Shown here: positions 1-6,658 of the stretch, one piece after another | How the letters are laid out: each line of letters starts with the position of its first letter | How positions within the stretch are numbered: position 1 is the first letter of the stretch | DNA from: Pseudomonadota bacterium | Lineage (GTDB): Bacteria; Bdellovibrionota; Oligoflexia; Oligoflexales; Oligoflexaceae | Reading direction: 5' to 3' | NCBI GenBank assembly: GCA_029556045.1 | Contig: JAKQGS010000018.1 | Span: 1-17,448, forward strand | Length of the DNA: 17,448 nt | Translations under genes and position numbers: made by a program | The notes under the pieces: generated by a model | The model's input: only the letters and a program-made list of their open reading frames with translations | Database searches by the model: none | What the model was told of the DNA's origin: nothing

Positions 1-663
1 CTTAGGATGATAGAACTCCAAACGGCTGGCGTGAAGTGCAATCGGCTGAAAGAGTGGGGGCGTTGTGGCAAAGTCCAGAAACGGCTCGGCGGCCCCAAAC
101 TTCAGATCCCCCACGATGGGAAACCCAGCCTTTGCGAACTGCCTGCGGATTTGATTGCGACGGCCCGTGCCCAGCATGATAGCGACTTGGGTGCGATTCT
201 GAAATCGCTGCATAACGGTAAAACTGAGCTGACAGATTTTTGAAACAACGGTTTCGGAGTTATCACGGGACGAGGTTTCTTCATCGGATAGTTCATCGAT
301 CAGCTCTCCTGCATCCACAGGCAGCAGTCCTTCCAACACGGCAATATAAATTTTTTTAACTCGTCTTTCCTGGAATTGGACACTGAGTCGACCGGTGAAT
401 TTGGAGTTTAATCCGAAGAGGACAACGCCTGAAACCGGACGGTCCAAACGGTGGACGATGCCAAGGTAAACATTGGGAGAGCCAGGCTTTTGATGACGAA
501 TGTGAGCTTTAACCTGTGCATCCAGTGGGTCAGGTCGTCCTTGAGTATGCCCCTGAAATAGCTGCCCTGCGGGTTTATTGACCATGATGATGGCCTTATC
601 TTCAAACAAGATATCGAGAGTCGGATTGATGCCCATAGACAGTGGAAAGCGATCTTGTGACAT
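1..663 (-). CDS. RluA-family RNA pseudouridine synthase (3' end cut by window edge)
   Basis: This enzyme would isomerise uridine to pseudouridine in rRNA or tRNA. The frame is open for 221 codons from ATG at 663 to the left edge with no stop, so the end lies outside the window. The catalytic-loop signature HRLDRPVSG is at residues 71-79, with Asp74 as the expected nucleophile. A GTGRRNQIRRQ segment follows, and the visible end reads LHASRLEFYHPK, the usual C-terminal motif of the family, so little is probably missing. No N-terminal S4 domain is present: the catalytic core starts near residue 12 (NPTLDILFEDKAIIMVNKPAG), which points to the short RluA/TruC-like group. Which RNA and site it modifies cannot be told. 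An in-frame stop lies just upstream (670-672), so this ATG is the first available start. The Shine-Dalgarno match is weak. It is divergent from the GNAT-cupin gene. Confidence 0.9.
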   Translation of the reverse strand, partial: MSQDRFPLSMGINPTLDILFEDKAIIMVNKPAGQLFQGHTQGRPDPLDAQVKAHIRHQKPGSPNVYLGIVHRLDRPVSGVVLFGLNSKFTGRLSVQFQERRVKKIYIAVLEGLLPVDAGELIDELSDEETSSRDNSETVVSKICQLSFTVMQRFQNRTQVAIMLGTGRRNQIRRQFAKAGFPIVGDLKFGAAEPFLDFATTPPLFQPIALHASRLEFYHPK

Positions 664-706
664 GAGGACTCACGTGGGGTAAAGGTTAATCGCACAGAAT
701 TCATTT

Positions 707-736
707 ATCATAAACGGTCTCCGTTAATCCGTGCAA
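707..736 (-). promoter_or_regulatory. Candidate sigma70-type promoter of the pseudouridine synthase gene
   Basis: On the minus strand a -35-like TTGCAC (736-731) and a -10-like TATGAT (712-707, 5 of 6 consensus bases) are separated by 18 bases, about 45 bases before the ATG at 663. Inside the spacer is a short perfect dyad, AACGG-tct-CCGTT (713-725), which could be an operator or chance. The -35 match is only 3 of 6, so this is a candidate. The rest of the divergent gap 664-831 shows no convincing promoter for the rightward gene. Confidence 0.3.
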
Positions 737-831
737 TTACCTCCAATATCAGAAATTTTATCGCATCCCAATAGAGCAGACGGTATTATTCGAATGGCAA
801 CAACCCAAAAGACCAAAAATGGAGCATATCC

Positions 832-1890
832 ATGCCAAAATCAGTTTTAGTCCGTCGCGCCCAGGTGTCCGATGCTTCCTCGATTGCCCGGATTCACACG
901 GCCTCGTGGCGGCACGCCTATCAAGGACTGGTGCCTTCCGCCCATCTCGATGGGTTGTCCGTGGAAAAGCGAACGGAATTTTGGTCTGGCCTCCTCAAAG
1001 ACCCAACGTCTGGATTTTTTACTTTCGTTGTGCAGGATGTCCGAGATGAAGTGTTGGGTTTTGTGAGCGGAGTAAACGCCACCGATGACAAGGGACAATC
1101 CGGAGGCGAGTTGACCGCTCTCTATATAGAGCCAGGGCGCACGGGCCAAGGTCTCGGGACACAACTTTTTCAGACAGCCATGGAACAATTTGTACGTGAT
1201 GGTCTTACGCGGATGCATCTATGGGTATTGGCCGGTAGTTCCGCCACTCATTTTTATGAAAAGCGGGGTGGGAGAAGTGGGGCAACGAAAAGCCGTGATT
1301 TTGGCGGACAACAATGTCCCCTGACGTCATACCACTGGGATGACCTTGAGGAGACATTGAAGAGTTTTGCCCCACAATACCGACACCCCTGCATCAAGCA
1401 TTATTCGGAAATGGAGGAGTTGACACCGGGGCACTATCCCGGGAGCTCCGAGCCACTCTGCACAGGGGCGCCTTTGGGCCGATTTTTTGATTTGGCGCGG
1501 CTGGGTATCCATCATGAAACTTTGGCTCCAGGTACTCGCACATCATGGCCTCATGCGGAAAGCACCGAGGATGAACTGATCTATGTGCTGGAGGGGCATC
1601 CGCATGCATGGATCGATGGATACCAATATCCTCTTCAGCCAGGTGACGTGGTTGGTTTTAAAGCTGGCAGCGGGATAGCCCATACCTTTTTGAACAATAC
1701 AAAGAATTCAGTCCGGATATTGGTGATCGGCGATCGCACCCGCGCGGATAACCGGGTGTGCTACCCCAAGAATCCGCTGCGCAATCAGGAGATCGGATCG
1801 TTGCTTTGGCAGGATGCTCCGGTCCGTCGGTTGGGTCCCCATGATGGAATGGCAAGAATTGAAACAGATCCTTCACTACGTTCAGGATGA
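832..1890 (+). CDS. GNAT N-acetyltransferase fused to a C-terminal cupin domain
   Basis: This 352-residue cytoplasmic protein joins two domains. Residues 5-165 are a GNAT fold: after the N-terminal RRAQVSDASSIARIHTASW helix comes the acetyl-CoA loop GRTGQGLG (102-109), then HLWVLAGSSATHFYEKRG, the usual end of the fold. Residues 205-335 are a cupin like the COG3837 type, with motif 1 at WPHAESTEDELIYVLEG (239-255) and motif 2 at GDVVGFKAGSGIAHTFLNN (271-289). Probable metal ligands are His241, Glu243, Glu248 and His284. The usual second His of motif 1 is Glu243 and the usual Pro of motif 2 is Lys277. An SD-like GGAG lies 8 bases before the ATG. The frame is continuous across the junction near residue 170, so it is a true fusion and not two overlapping genes. 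Substrate unknown. A small molecule acetylated by one domain and bound or modified by the cupin is inference. Confidence 0.85.
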   Translation: MPKSVLVRRAQVSDASSIARIHTASWRHAYQGLVPSAHLDGLSVEKRTEFWSGLLKDPTSGFFTFVVQDVRDEVLGFVSGVNATDDKGQSGGELTALYIEPGRTGQGLGTQLFQTAMEQFVRDGLTRMHLWVLAGSSATHFYEKRGGRSGATKSRDFGGQQCPLTSYHWDDLEETLKSFAPQYRHPCIKHYSEMEELTPGHYPGSSEPLCTGAPLGRFFDLARLGIHHETLAPGTRTSWPHAESTEDELIYVLEGHPHAWIDGYQYPLQPGDVVGFKAGSGIAHTFLNNTKNSVRILVIGDRTRADNRVCYPKNPLRNQEIGSLLWQDAPVRRLGPHDGMARIETDPSLRSG

Positions 1891-1927
1891 CGACGTTGCG
1901 CTCAATGAAGTGGCTGTGGCATCGATG

Positions 1928-3007
1928 CTATTTGGGGGCACTGAATAGCGGCGCATACTCGCCATAACCGGATTCCTGCAACTTATCGACAGGGATAAAA
2001 CGCAGGGAGGCGGAGTTGATGCAATAACGCAGGCCCGTCGGAGCCGGACCATCGTCAAACACGTGGCCCAGATGGGAATCTCCGTATTTGGAGCGAACCT
2101 CCGTATAGGTGCGGAAGAAACGCCGTTCCTGGTGTTCGGTCACATGCTCTTTCACCAGAGGTTTGGTAAAGGATGGCCACCCGGTGCCAGAGTCGAATTT
2201 ATCGAGTGAGCTGAACAGGGGCTCGCCAGTGACGATATCCACGTAGATACCCGGTTTTTTATTGTCCCAGTATTCGTTGTGAAAGGGTTTTTCCGTGCCG
2301 CTTTTCTGGGTCACTTCATACTGCAGAGAGCTCAAGCTTTTCTGGAGGGTGGCGTCATCCGGTTTGGTGAATCGCCCCTGCGCCGGCGTGGAGGTTACAG
2401 ATGGTGTGGGTTTGTCAGATTTCCAGGTTTTTTCCAGGTAGTCGTCCCGTCCGGAACCGGAACGGTAGAATTTGTACCGGATTGGATTTTTTTTGTAATA
2501 ATCCTGGTGGTAATCCTCGGCCGGATAGAACTCGGTGGCGGCAGTGATTTCCGTCACGATGGGGCCGCTGAAATGACCGGATTCCTGCCAATGTTTTTTG
2601 GAAGCCTCCGCTGCCGCTTTCTGTGCCCCATCGTGATAGAAAATAGCTGTGCGGTACTGGGACCCCACATCTGCAAACTGTTGATTGGGGGTGGTGGGGT
2701 TGATGTTGCGCCAGAACACGTCTAACAATTGCTCATAAGTGACTTTGGTGGAATCATAAGTCACCTGAACCACTTCCGCATGACCGGTGGACCCGGACGA
2801 TACCTCCTCATAGGTTGGATTTTTTTTATGACCACCCATGTAACCGGATTTTACCGAGGATACACCCGGCAATTGCTCAAAGGGTGGCTCCATACACCAA
2901 AAACATCCCCCACCAAAGGTAGCCAGAGTCTGCGCCCCGGATTGTGCCATGGCCATTTTGGATCCCCCCACAAATAATGTCATTAAACACAAGATAAATC
3001 TGATCAT
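1928..3007 (-). CDS. msrAB: Exported bifunctional peptide-methionine sulfoxide reductase MsrA-MsrB
   Basis: The protein repairs both S- and R-methionine sulfoxide in exported proteins. Residues 1-21 are a signal peptide (ending AMA before QSG), so it should act in the periplasm. The MsrA domain (27-185) carries [10 protein letters not shown] with catalytic Cys35 and a second Cys38, then the usual [10 protein letters not shown]. The MsrB domain (220-345) carries [17 protein letters not shown] and [11 protein letters not shown] with catalytic Cys329. There are no CxxC zinc pairs, and the position of the usual resolving Cys (54 residues before Cys329) is Thr275. The mature protein therefore has only three cysteines, and it lacks the thioredoxin-like N-terminal domain of neisserial PilB. 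A separate thiol donor must reduce it. It is last in a three-gene operon. A strong SD (AAGGAG, 3020-3015) overlaps the upstream stop codon, 7 bases before the ATG. Length of 359 residues is normal for an MsrA-MsrB fusion. Confidence 0.95.
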   Translation of the reverse strand: MIRFILCLMTLFVGGSKMAMAQSGAQTLATFGGGCFWCMEPPFEQLPGVSSVKSGYMGGHKKNPTYEEVSSGSTGHAEVVQVTYDSTKVTYEQLLDVFWRNINPTTPNQQFADVGSQYRTAIFYHDGAQKAAAEASKKHWQESGHFSGPIVTEITAATEFYPAEDYHQDYYKKNPIRYKFYRSGSGRDDYLEKTWKSDKPTPSVTSTPAQGRFTKPDDATLQKSLSSLQYEVTQKSGTEKPFHNEYWDNKKPGIYVDIVTGEPLFSSLDKFDSGTGWPSFTKPLVKEHVTEHQERRFFRTYTEVRSKYGDSHLGHVFDDGPAPTGLRYCINSASLRFIPVDKLQESGYGEYAPLFSAPK

Positions 3008-3019
3008 CGACTCACTCCT

Positions 3020-4000
3020 TTAGAAGCCCTTGGGTCGCTCAAAAACCGCCAGAGTTCCCCCCTGGCCCTTTTTGCCATATTGGGCGTGAACTTTGGTGGA
3101 TAAAAATTCCTGATTGTTGTCAAAACCCACCACGATGGTTTGGGGGGTGATATCCAAGGCCTCCCCCAATCCAAAGGGCTCGAAATGTTCATAGAGGGGC
3201 TTTTCGGTCTGCCAATAGGAAACCCGCGCCACAACCGTGCGGGTTTGGGGATCCACTTTGGCGATCTCAAAAGTATTGCGTTCCAGCGCATAGAGAAAGC
3301 CATCCACAAAATCAAGGTCAGCAAAGTCTGATCCGATGTCGATCAGGCCTTTGCCATCCCAGGGATTAATCACCTTTTGTCCACCGCGTTCTGAGAGAGG
3401 AATGTCCCAATCTTCAAGCCAAGCGTTGGTTTTCAGGTCAACCACCAGAATGCGACGGGGGCCTCGTTCCTTGGCCAGATAAAGTTTGTGCCGCTGGCAA
3501 TCGGCCGCAATACCTTCATAGCCTGCATTAAGCCCCCCTTCTGCTAAAGATGAGTAGGGTTGACCTTTGGGACTTAAGAGGCTCATGGTTCGTCTCTTGA
3601 GATCAAGCACCAAAACATCGCGGGGGCCTTCGTTGATGACGTAGACGATATCCCCGCACTGTGTGATGCCTTCCAAATCCCACAATTTTGCGGCTTTTGC
3701 CATCTCCGGTCGGGTTTTGAGGCCTTTGAGGTAAACGCCGGCACCCTTCAAGGTATCCAGTTGAGCGAGAGAATGAAGTGTGAACCCCTGGTCTTTAGGA
3801 TGCACTTGCCAAATGATGGCTTCATCGTCGGATACCACAAGTGGTTTTTGCGGCCACCCTGTGAGCCCGCTGATCTGGTGTGAGGTCTCACCGAAGTGGA
3901 TGGACTTGAGTTTCAGTTCCGGCCGCTCGGCCGTTTCACCCTTTGCTACATACGGCCGTGTCATCAAAATCAGCAATACACCAAGCCATCTGAGACCCAT
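3020..4000 (-). CDS. Secreted phytase-like/SdiA-regulated-like beta-propeller protein, function unknown
   Basis: A 326-residue protein with a signal peptide (about 1-21, hydrophobic LGVLLILMT). The body looks like a six-bladed propeller of the 'esterase-like activity of phytase'/SdiA-regulated kind. It has the repeated acidic motif LEGIT (109-113), YEGIAADC (161-168) and GEALDI (279-284), each followed by a short strand such as DIVYVINEG, HKLYLAKERG or QTIVVGFDNN. Cys115 and Cys168 are the only cysteines in the mature part and could form a disulfide. The family assignment rests on this motif pattern and on protein length and is moderate. The substrate is not evident, and a phosphatase or esterase activity should not be assumed. 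It is the middle gene of an operon: 33 bases after the phosphoribosyltransferase and 12 bases before msrAB. A good SD (GGGAGGGAA) precedes the ATG. Confidence 0.65.
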   Translation of the reverse strand: MGLRWLGVLLILMTRPYVAKGETAERPELKLKSIHFGETSHQISGLTGWPQKPLVVSDDEAIIWQVHPKDQGFTLHSLAQLDTLKGAGVYLKGLKTRPEMAKAAKLWDLEGITQCGDIVYVINEGPRDVLVLDLKRRTMSLLSPKGQPYSSLAEGGLNAGYEGIAADCQRHKLYLAKERGPRRILVVDLKTNAWLEDWDIPLSERGGQKVINPWDGKGLIDIGSDFADLDFVDGFLYALERNTFEIAKVDPQTRTVVARVSYWQTEKPLYEHFEPFGLGEALDITPQTIVVGFDNNQEFLSTKVHAQYGKKGQGGTLAVFERPKGF

Positions 4001-4033
4001 GAGTTCCCTCCCGGTAATAATGGCCGGAGTATC

Positions 4034-4714
4034 TCACAGAGACCGGGCCATCACAATCGGAGGATGGGAGGATCGTGACGCTTGCACGGCATCAAGGTAG
4101 GCGATGACCTCTTCATCAGTCACCTGATTAAACTCCCGATACCATTGGCCAACCGCATAGAAGTTTCGTGGGGTTTCCAGGCAGATCACCTGTTCGGCCT
4201 CCTGCTGCAGCAGGGCAACCGCATCGACGCTGCCAACCGGGACTGCCACCACCACAGCCTTGGCCCCTTTGTCTTTGAGGCTGCGCACCGCCATGAGGGC
4301 GGTGCCGCCGGTCGCCAGACCGTCATCCACCAGAATGACGGTGCGGCCTACCGGGGAGGGAAGCGGCCGGGCTCCCCGGTAACGCTTGAGGCGACGGGTG
4401 ATTTCTTGTCGTTCGTGTTCGATGATGGACCGCATGTCTTCGGCGGATAGGGCCAGTTGTGCAAGGGCATCGCCATTCAACCAGAGGGCACCGGTTTCGC
4501 TGAGGGCGCCGATGCCATATTCGGGATTCCAAGGGGCCCCGATCTTGCGCACGACGAAAACATCAAGACCCTCACCTAGGGCATTCGCCACCTCAACTGC
4601 AACCGGCACTCCCCCGCGTGGCAATGCCAGAATAAGCGGGTTGTCCCAATGCTCTTTATTTAATTCCTGGGCCAAAAGCCGGCCGGCCTCCTGCCGGTCT
4701 CCGTAAATTTTCAT
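4034..4714 (-). CDS. Predicted phosphoribosyltransferase (COG1926 type)
   Basis: A 226-residue cytoplasmic protein of the type I PRTase fold. The PRPP-binding loop is VILVDDGLATGGTAL (126-140), with the two adjacent acidic residues Asp130-Asp131. LALPRGGVPVAVEVA (29-43) is a typical first strand and helix, and the C-terminal part reads ETPRNFYAVGQWY (180-192), a motif of this uncharacterised COG1926 family. The base or ligand is unknown. I use ATG at 4714, because GGGGAAG (4727-4721) sits 6 bases upstream and MKIYGDRQEAGRLLA matches how the family begins. A longer reading from TTG at 4759 would add 15 residues without a good SD. First gene of the operon with the phytase-like protein and msrAB. 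No convincing promoter was found upstream. Confidence 0.85.
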   Translation of the reverse strand: MKIYGDRQEAGRLLAQELNKEHWDNPLILALPRGGVPVAVEVANALGEGLDVFVVRKIGAPWNPEYGIGALSETGALWLNGDALAQLALSAEDMRSIIEHERQEITRRLKRYRGARPLPSPVGRTVILVDDGLATGGTALMAVRSLKDKGAKAVVVAVPVGSVDAVALLQQEAEQVICLETPRNFYAVGQWYREFNQVTDEEVIAYLDAVQASRSSHPPIVMARSL

Positions 4715-5098
4715 ATCAAGCTTCCCCGCTTTCTCCACGCTGATCCACCGCGTGGACAACTCCGACCAAGCAAAAGCAAGGCCAAGTGCCGTGTGGAAGA
4801 GTAAGTTTTTAATATGTTGAAATTAAAGGACAAAATCAGACACATCAAAACTGGTACTCCGTCCCCTCGCTGGGGTGGGTGAGTGAAATCAAACTACCGT
4901 TCTGTGGCTTTTTCACCGCAGTTTGGCCTCCGGCATGAGGCGGTTTAGCCACGCCTGGGTCCATTGTACCGGGTAACTCCCTGACATTCCATGTCCGGAA
5001 TCTGGCACCGGGCTTGCTTTACAAAGAGCAGGATTTCGCTCAGGGATGAACCTTTCAGCCAGGGATGGATTCTTTTCCAGGTCATGGGGGGAATCGTC
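4715..5098. other. 384-base intergenic region with several short inverted repeats
   Basis: This gap separates the leftward PRTase operon from the rightward exported barrel-like gene, so promoters for both should lie here. I found no convincing -35/-10 pair on either strand and no credible small gene. It does hold short hairpin-capable repeats. CCCC-tcgct-GGGG is at 4863-4875. GTGGCT (4904-4909) can pair with AGCCAC (4947-4952), enclosing GCCTC-cggcat-GAGGC (4926-4941). The nested pair looks like a small stem-loop RNA element but matches no riboswitch class I know. Confidence 0.35.
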
Positions 5099-5989
5099 AT
5101 GGGTCGCAGGATGTCCGGATTATGGTTGATGTTGGGAGTCCTCGGGACTGGCGTCGCAGGACCGCTCAGGGCCGGGGAACGGACGGTTGTGACTCATGTG
5201 ATCAAAGTTCAGGAGGAGCGCGAATCCACACGCTGGACCCTGACCGAGTGGCTGCGCATCAAAGAGCGCATGAAACTGATGGACGTCTGGCTCGCCATGT
5301 TTTCCCAACCTCAGCAAGAAACCTTTCGGCCAGAATTCAATCTGGGCTTCCATCAAATGGATAGTCATGTCAACCTGGACGGGGTCGAACAGTCCAGCAC
5401 CCGCTCACAATCCGCGAACGTTCAACTATGGTTAACCAATCTGATCACATCGCAAACGGGACTTCGCACCGTCAATATCGATTGGGGATTTGAACTCTAC
5501 GGTCGCCAGATGCAGGCGGTGGATCCTCTCGGGGAATCTGCGGGATCGCTGGCTCTGGCGACGGAGCCCTATGGCATGGCAGCTGGGGCCACCACTCAGT
5601 ATGCCAGCCTGAACCTGCGATTGTTAGGCGACAATAGCCAGGACTCCTCACTTGTTTTGAAATACGGCACCTATGAAAGCGGTCTCGGAACATTTGATGA
5701 GTCTGGTGCACCGGGCTACTCAAAAATGGGGCTTATGGGGGGAGGGGAGTTATCCGTCTATCTCCTGAAATGGCTGGGCGGGGAAGGGCAGTACCTCGTC
5801 TTTGGGGAGACAGCTGGTTTTGTGGAGCCAGATCATCAGCAAGGACGCTCGCTCCAATATGGGGGCTTTGTGGAGGTTTCCCTCTTGCGATTGATGGCGG
5901 GGCGATTCAGTGAGGAATGGTGGGATAGCTCCCGCACGGTTGAGCGGCGGGAACAGGGCTATTATACCGGCATCAAATTGCAATTTTAA
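5099..5989 (+). CDS. Exported protein, probable outer-membrane beta-barrel, function unknown
   Basis: The 296-residue product begins MGRRMSGLWLMLGVLGTG with a signal peptide ending near LRAGE. I chose ATG at 5099 because GGGGGGAA (5086-5093) lies 5 bases before it and the signal peptide starts there. An upstream in-frame extension to 4991 has no signal-like character. After an amphipathic stretch (about 30-70, TEWLRIKERMKLMDVWLAMF) come alternating strand-like segments (FRPEFNLGFHQMD, NVQLWLTNLITSQ, LRTVNIDWGFELYG, YASLNLRLLG, SLVLKYGTYESG, SLQYGGFVEVSLLR) and a final YYTGIKLQF. The aromatic, Phe-terminated last strand is the recognition mark of outer-membrane barrels. No family is recognised. 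Its last 17 bases overlap the end of marC on the opposite strand. Confidence 0.75.
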   Translation: MGRRMSGLWLMLGVLGTGVAGPLRAGERTVVTHVIKVQEERESTRWTLTEWLRIKERMKLMDVWLAMFSQPQQETFRPEFNLGFHQMDSHVNLDGVEQSSTRSQSANVQLWLTNLITSQTGLRTVNIDWGFELYGRQMQAVDPLGESAGSLALATEPYGMAAGATTQYASLNLRLLGDNSQDSSLVLKYGTYESGLGTFDESGAPGYSKMGLMGGGELSVYLLKWLGGEGQYLVFGETAGFVEPDHQQGRSLQYGGFVEVSLLRLMAGRFSEEWWDSSRTVERREQGYYTGIKLQF

Positions 5990-6620
5990 ACGTGGTGGTG
6001 ACGTAACCTTTCAGACCGTTCAGGACAAATTGAATGGCGATCGCCGTCAGGATGATACCCATCAGGCGTGTCAACAGATTGAGGCCGGTTTTACCCAGAA
6101 CCCGGTAAATGTAAAAAGCTCCCTTCAGCATCGCAAACGCCACCAACAGAGCCAGGATGATCGATGTCACCAGTACGGCGATATCAATCCAGGTATGGGC
6201 TTTGCTCGCCAACAGGACCACGGTGGAAATGGCTCCGGGTCCTGCCAGAAGCGGTGTCCCGAGGGGAAATACCGACACATCGGCTTTCTCCATGATTTCT
6301 TTTCTTTCGTCCTCCCGCACCCGGGCCCGATTGGCTTTGAGCTGGTCAATCCCCAGCGACAGGAGGAGAATGCCACCGGCAATCTGAAAGGCCGGCAGGG
6401 TAATGCCAAACATATTGAAGATGCCCATGCCCGTCACGGCGAACACCACCAGAATGCCGGTGCCCACCAGGGTCGCCTTGACGCAGGTCACATGACGGTC
6501 TTTCTCACTATAAGTTTCCGTCATGGTGAGGTAGACCGGCAGAACCGCAAAAGGATCAACGATGACAAAGACCGCGATGAACGAAGCACCCAGTGCTGAC
6601 AGAATAGCTAAGATGTCCAC
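5973..6620 (-). CDS. MarC-family inner-membrane protein
   Basis: A 215-residue integral membrane protein of the MarC/UPF0056 family. Six hydrophobic helices lie roughly at 8-28, 50-68, 72-90, 120-138, 146-168 and 186-204. The conserved FPLGTPLLAGPGAIS motif is at 118-132, and DPFAVLPVYLTMT (22-34) is the N-terminal family signature. The biochemical role is unknown; the old link to multiple antibiotic resistance is not supported for the family, and a transporter role is only suggested by topology. It starts with GTG at 6620, preceded by GGGGA at 6 bases spacing. It lies 38 bases after the large TPR outer-membrane gene on the same strand, so cotranscription is likely. It converges on the preceding exported gene with a 17-base overlap, so its terminator, if any, would lie inside that gene. 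Confidence 0.93.
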   Translation of the reverse strand: MDILAILSALGASFIAVFVIVDPFAVLPVYLTMTETYSEKDRHVTCVKATLVGTGILVVFAVTGMGIFNMFGITLPAFQIAGGILLLSLGIDQLKANRARVREDERKEIMEKADVSVFPLGTPLLAGPGAISTVVLLASKAHTWIDIAVLVTSIILALLVAFAMLKGAFYIYRVLGKTGLNLLTRLMGIILTAIAIQFVLNGLKGYVTTTFKIAI

Positions 6621-6658
6621 GGTATTCCCCTACTTATTCTGCTTTGTCTGCCATATTA

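Noticed and set aside
784..789. TATTAT as a -10 box for the GNAT-cupin gene
   Set aside because: No -35-like sequence occurs at 16-18 bases spacing (TCGCAT at 17).
1891..1927. Terminator between the convergent GNAT-cupin and msrAB genes
   Set aside because: The 37-base gap has no stem with a T run on either strand.
2279..2725. 148-codon open frame on the plus strand opposite msrAB
   Set aside because: It is antisense to the MsrB/MsrA coding region, which has unambiguous catalytic motifs; its translation has no domain or SD.
4715..4759. Longer phosphoribosyltransferase start at TTG 4759
   Set aside because: The ATG at 4714 has GGGGAAG at 6 bases and begins where the family begins; the extra 15 residues have no support.
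4991..5098. N-terminal extension of the exported barrel-like protein
   Set aside because: The signal peptide begins at ATG 5099 with a strong SD; the extension would bury it.
5910..6599. 229-codon open frame on the plus strand opposite marC
   Set aside because: The translation is rich in Gln, His, Asp and Arg, as expected for the reverse of a hydrophobic membrane protein; MarC motifs are clear on the other strand.
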